From Megaleporinus macrocephalus (lineage: Eukaryota > Chordata > Actinopteri > Characiformes > Anostomidae), in contig CM038709.1 of the NCBI GenBank assembly GCA_021613375.1, forward strand, positions 38,144,656 to 38,208,655: 64,000 nt of DNA. The letters are read 5' to 3'. The notes beneath the pieces were generated by a model, which ran no database searches, had not been told where the DNA came from, and saw only the letters and a list, made by a program, of their open reading frames with translations. Both the position numbers and the translations under genes were made by a program. Shown piece by piece: positions 59,268-64,000 of this stretch; position 1 is the first letter of the stretch, and each line of letters begins with the position of its first letter.

Positions 59268-59797
59268 TTAGTCATTCAATGTACGAAACACAGGATTCAG
59301 GGTAAAGCCCCTGACATGTCCATCAAATAGCTGTTAGAATTCACAGATGATGTTGCTGGGAGAATCTGGCAATACCTATGCATACCTATAGTGTAAGCAT
59401 ACAATCAGCATTTAGTGTAACCAGCATAACCAAACATAATTAACTGAAAATTATACTAAAAACATAATATGAGACATTTGAGTATGCAGTGTGTCTGCTC
59501 TTCACCTTTATTACGGCTTCCACTCTTTTTAGGAGCTTCACTTCCAGTTCCTCAAGCAGCCACGCCTCCAAAGTTCAGTCTTAGAAGTTGGTTTAGCATT
59601 TTATAAACAAATATTATTGTCTTGTGAAGCATCTCTTCCCATATTTTCCTGTATTTTGCCACTGTTCTGAAAATCCATCCAACAGCCAAGAACAACTGAT
59701 GATTAATTAGAAAGGTGTTACATTTTTTAAGCTTTTAAATGTAAATAGAAAGTACAGCCCTACTTGGGCAGGATTAGTATTACATAGGCTCGTGCGG
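59268..59797. other. No gene; one repeat block
   Basis: 59480-59700 includes AAGTTCAGTCTTAGAAGTTG, shared with 42280-42310. Family unknown. Confidence 0.45.
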
Positions 59798-60900
59798 CAG
59801 TGGCAGATCTAGGATTTTTCTAAGTAAGGCGCCATCAAGGACGACAATATTCATAGAGGGGCCAAGTATTTGTCCAACATCCTTGCACACAATCCCTGGT
59901 TTTGGTAAGGTGTATACATTTCACCAGTCACACCGTGTTCAAACACTTGAATGTAATTTAAAAAAAGCTTACACAGTGAAATGTCCTAACAAATTTAACA
60001 TGCATCTTTACTGTACATAGACAAAATACTCTCAAACACATACAGCATGTGAGAAAATCCAGCATCTTATTCATTTTTAAAACCAGAGAGTCCTGTCCCA
60101 GTTTGTGGCTAAAACACAAATATATGTATAGATGCATTTATTCAGCTAAACCATGTTGCCTATAAGACCACATTATTATTTATTTAAAACTGAAGGAAAA
60201 CTGACTTACAAGCTTGAAATATAAAAGTTATTTGCCATTTATGTTCTTATGTGCTTATGTGCCATTTCACAAAATATCAGTATCAGACATTTCATACATT
60301 ACAGCATTACTGTTGTTGCTCTCCCTAAATGATTTCTGTCCTAATCTTCACAAGCCTCTGGTCTACATTCTCCATGACTCACACTTTGGGTCAAAACTTG
60401 CTGAATTCCTGCCTGAAACTGACCCTTTCTTTTCATATTCGCTATCATCGCCAAACATTACAGTTAATGTTAACACACAAATGCAAATTACAAAGAAGTA
60501 TATGAATTAGCATTACATTTATTAGCGAAATGCTAACGCTCATGTCTAAACACAAGTAGGGCCTCAGTTAACATTACTGTTAACTAATGTTAGCTTTGCT
60601 TTTTAATTTAATGTCTGTCAGACTTAAGCTACATAACAGCTGTGAGTAAATAGACATTTATGACTAAACAAACTCCTCAAAACTTAGAACGTAGAAAAAA
60701 CTTTCTCGTGAAATTGTGCAAATCTTCTTCTTCTGTAAGCTTTATTCACACTGGACATTGTTATTTGGCTCATTAGCGCCACTATTGTCTGATCATTGCT
60801 CTCGGACAGATGAGTGGCAGGACAGTTGCACTTCAGGGGGCCAATCAGATTTCAACTGGGGCCAATGCTCCTGTGGCCCCACCCCTTAGAACCTCCAGTG
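59798..60900. mobile_element. Putative hAT-like non-autonomous element (1.1 kb)
   Basis: Left end CAGTGGCAGATCTAGGATTT, right end (reverse complement) CACTGGAGGTTCTAAGGGGT followed by GGGGCC-rich subterminal sequence. Candidate target copies TCGTGCGG (59790-59797) and CCGTGTGT (60901-60908) agree at 5 of 8 bases. No transposase frame. Confidence 0.55.
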
Positions 60901-61521
60901 CCGTGTGTTAACTTGAGTGATTAATGTCAAGACCAGTGATTTTAGTCCAACATAACTCTGTCATGTTTATAACTTTATGCTCCTTCAGTGATAGTCACCC
61001 CATAGAACTGGACATCTCAGTAATCTGATACAACCTGGTAACAGAGAACCACCTGAAGACAAGGCTACCAGCTAAAATGGAGCTTGACCTAATTCCTTAC
61101 TTTTCATGACAAGACTATACTTTTGGTGATGGCCAAATTACATGTAATAGAAAAATGAAATATTTCAAAAGTTTCTCTTGCAGGAAACATTTGGTACATT
61201 GAATAAACCCACTTTACTAGCCTAATGCTAGTTTTAGGCCAGTTAGCTGGACACTGTGTTATTATGGTTGTGAAGAGAAGCGCCTTTCACATAACGCTGA
61301 TATAAATGTCTGTGTGGTGATGTTTCAGTCCAGGCTATTTGTAAAGATTTGTGCAAATCAGACAGTCAAACAATGCCTCTTAAAACTAATCCAGTTCACC
61401 AGATCCTGGCTGGGAGTGTTACTGACTAGCACGTGGGACAGGTTCCTACAAAACTTGCAATGAAAGTTAATAGAATATGATTTTTACAAGTAATCCAGTT
61501 CATATAGGACTAAAACAGGGC
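60901..61521. other. No gene; one small repeat block
   Basis: 61400-61490 (CCTGGCTGGGAGTGTTACTG, AAAACTTGCAATGAAAGTTA) recurs at 63635-63715. Confidence 0.6.
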
Positions 61522-62240
61522 TACCCTTACAAAAAAGAAGTTTATTCAAGTGTACCATTAGTTTACTTCTTTTAAACTAAAAGGAAGTGAGTATGCTTTC
61601 AGTTGACTTTTTATCTACTTCTCAGTGATATACTAAACACAGTTATACTTAAGCATGCTGGGCTTATACTGACAAGTATAGAACAGTCTAAGTATATTTG
61701 GCCTTTACTTGTACTTCATCTTTTGATTGAGATAGTAGAAGCAAGTATTCTTGCTCTGCACAAAAACACATCCAATACAATATTTATTAAAAATTTGATT
61801 TATAAAGATACAAATTTGTTTCTTAATCTGAGTGTGTCTTGTTCATTTAACGTGTGTCCACTGGTGAATAAGTAAATGTTGTTAAGTTCTATTTTAAGTA
61901 GAAGCAAACACAATACGAAAATAATATAAGCAGTAAACTACAAGTTTACCTAAAGAAAACTTACAAGCTAGTAAACTAACAGTAAACCCTTAAGTTTACT
62001 TTTAGTGTAGTTGCAGTATAAAAGTTGTAAACTAGTTGTATACTTGGTTTACTACTCTTACACTTAAAGTGTACTTAAGAGTATACTTGTAAAAACTAGA
62101 AAGTGGGCCAATTAAGTCTCAAGAAGTATTAAAATAGTACATATACTAGTGTACTACTAGTAAAATGACATTGGTATAGTAACTACATAAAGTATACTTA
62201 ATAAAATGAACTTTAAATATACTTATATTCTGTAAAGGTA
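61522..62240. mobile_element. Putative AT-rich TIR element
   Basis: Left end TACCCTTACAAAAAAGAAGT and reverse-complemented right end TACCTTTACAGAATATAAGT are similar. The interior is full of AGTATACTT-type palindromes. No clear target duplication, so family and borders are tentative. Confidence 0.45.
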
Positions 62241-63634
62241 TACAGAGGTTGAATTACTTCTTATTGCCTATGTTACACTTTTGATTGATGTCATACCTTC
62301 TAGTAACCACTAGGTGACCAATCAGTGACCAATCAGTTACATCAACAGGTGTGAAGCTGGACCAGCACTGCTGTTCTTAATCTTCCTCCCATTGATGCAC
62401 TAAAATGGGAAATATGAACTCATAGTGTGCATAACGTGCACCTGTGAAACATTAATAAATGTTGAAAGTGTTGAAATGTAACACTAATGAAAAGCTTTAG
62501 GCCAGCGTCACATGTTTTAAGCAGTTATCTGCTTATAATCCTAAGACGAGCCCAACGTTAGCCCCCCAGTTCAAAATATTCAGTGCATTTTTTTTAAAAA
62601 ACCCAAAACATATTTTCCAAATCATACCAAAAAGAATCAGACTGAACTGACTCACCATCAAGAGTCACAATCAACCTGTGGAGAGGTCTGAGCTTTAGAC
62701 TCCTTCGTACCTCTGTGCTTTTCCTGCTCTAAACTCCTCCCCTGCTGTTTTCAGTGTTCGTAAGCAGCGCTGCACTTGTCCCTGCCAACATTGCCCCCGT
62801 GCATCGCCAATGCACGCTCTAATCCGCGCTTTAATTGAATGAAATTCTTGCAATACGAGCCCTAACAGGATTACAAGACAGATTACATAGGGTTGAATGA
62901 GGAGAGTGCACAGGTCACACTGAAGACGTGGATTACAGCGGCTACCGCTGCTCAGGAAACAGCGGCCGGCTTTATAGCGACCACAAGCCCAAACACAAAT
63001 ACAAACACAAAGCTGTCCTGGGTGGGCCGCGCTGCATGAACATTGGCTATGTTAATTAATGCACTAGAAACCTTGACCCCTTTTTATGATTGAAGAGAAT
63101 TTGAGAATAACCCTTTATAACCCCTTCCTACTCAGCAGCCTCTTTATTTGTTGTTCTTCAGGCCCAATAGTACTGTATCTCTCTGAATCACAGCATTACC
63201 GCCCATGATGGTAACACCTGATCGGGTTTGTAAGGAATCAGGTGAACCTCATCAGAGCGGTCATAAAACAAGATGTTCTCTCTCTCTCATCTCTCAGAAA
63301 GTCCAAAAGTATCACTGATCTTTCTCCAGAGATGCTAACCTGGCCCTCTCCAGAGTTCAGCGGCTTGTTCTCAGTGGAGTGAACATGGGAGAAGTTCTGG
63401 ACGTCTGAGAGCCTGAACTATCTTGTAGCTTTTCGCCAAGCTCAGATAAAAAGGCCAAACATCAGAGCTCCCCACCCAAGAACAACACATCGGGTGCTTT
63501 GGTGTCGCAGCGAGCCGTGGTCAATCCGAGCCGTTCTCCGAAAACAGGAAAGCACTCAGAGATGAGCTATGTGGATGTTCCATTGTTCGGCTCAGACCTA
63601 TGACTCCAGGCTCTATAGTCACTGCAGTCCACCG
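62241..63634. other. Repeat-poor stretch, candidate conserved non-coding DNA (62650-63580)
   Basis: 62650-63580 has balanced GC, no repeat shared within the window and no long open frame. It contains GTTAATTAATGCACTAG, a homeodomain-site-like AT core. Regulatory DNA is an inference. Confidence 0.3.
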
Positions 63635-63780
63635 TATCCTGGCTGGGAGTGTTACTGACTGGCACCCGGCACAGTTTCCCATAAAACTTGCAATGAAACT
63701 TAATGGAATGGGATTTTTTCCCCCAAGTTATTTTGGATCATTTCTGCTGATCTCAAGCTTTTTAACACAGGCAAAGAGTA
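63635..63780 (+). repeat. Small dispersed repeat, second copy
   Basis: CCTGGCTGGGAGTGTTACTG and AAAACTTGCAATGAAACTTA match 61400-61490. The following TTTTGGATCATTTCTGCTG resembles the interior of MITE family C. Confidence 0.55.
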
Positions 63781-63844
63781 ACTGCTCTTCTGTAATCATG
63801 TAAGAAAAAAAAACAACTTTCATGGCTTGACAGTATGTCTATGT

Positions 63845-64000
63845 ATAAATACACTGAACTGCCACTTTATTAGAAACACCTCTGTATCTACACTCGTTGT
63901 CCATTTAATCAGCTCCACTTACTGTATAGAAGCATTTTGTAGCTCTACACCTTCAGACTGTAGCTCATCTGATTCTCTGTATACTTTGTTACCCTGTTCT
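63845..64000 (+). repeat. Palindromic MITE family P, cut by the window end
   Basis: TTAATCAGCTCCACTTACTG, GTAGCTCTACACCTTCAGAC and ATACTTTGTTACCCTGTTCT match the other P copies. Confidence 0.8.

Overview
This window is nuclear genomic DNA from a ray-finned fish. I infer a teleost, probably an otophysan; the species cannot be fixed from the sequence. The evidence is a vertebrate gene split by GT-AG introns, a large load of fish-type repeats (hAT and Tc1 DNA transposons, L2 LINE and SINE ends, palindromic MITEs), long minisatellites and TA, CT and GT microsatellites. Nothing in it looks bacterial, viral or organellar.

The only protein-coding gene I can support is lypd6 (Ly6/PLAUR domain containing 6), on the + strand. 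Its four coding exons are 17610-17727, 31899-31997, 35104-35237 and 39059-39232. They join in frame with GT-AG junctions to give a 174-residue secreted, probably GPI-anchored, three-finger (LU domain) protein. The first coding exon starts at a splice acceptor (17552), so at least one 5' non-coding exon and the promoter lie upstream, either unrecognised in 1-17500 or outside the window. Coding introns are about 14.2, 3.1 and 3.8 kb. Downstream of the stop, 39233-64000 holds the 3' UTR (end not defined) and a gene-poor tract.

Region by region: 1-5.3 kb, hAT elements and unassigned DNA. 5.35-9.2 kb, a 3.3-kb array of a 20-bp unit, apparently inside a degenerate hAT-like element. 9.2-17.5 kb, SINE pieces, hAT elements and unclassified repeats. 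17.5-39.2 kb, lypd6, whose introns contain a Tc1 element split by a hAT element (20.3-22.6 kb), a palindromic repeat split by another hAT element (23.2-24.6 kb), a 31-bp minisatellite (30.3-31.6 kb) and a 53-bp tandem array on both sides of the third coding exon. 39.2-64 kb, MITEs, a 2.6-kb array of a 24-bp unit (45.9-48.5 kb), Tc1 fragments, a truncated L2 LINE (58.2-59.3 kb), a putative hAT element (59.8-60.9 kb) and several low-repeat stretches that are candidate conserved non-coding DNA.

The most useful observations are structural: target-site-verified hAT families, dateable nested insertions, higher-order repeats inside three minisatellites, and direct repeats that bracket two separate lypd6 coding exons. 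I found no convincing new multi-gene system.
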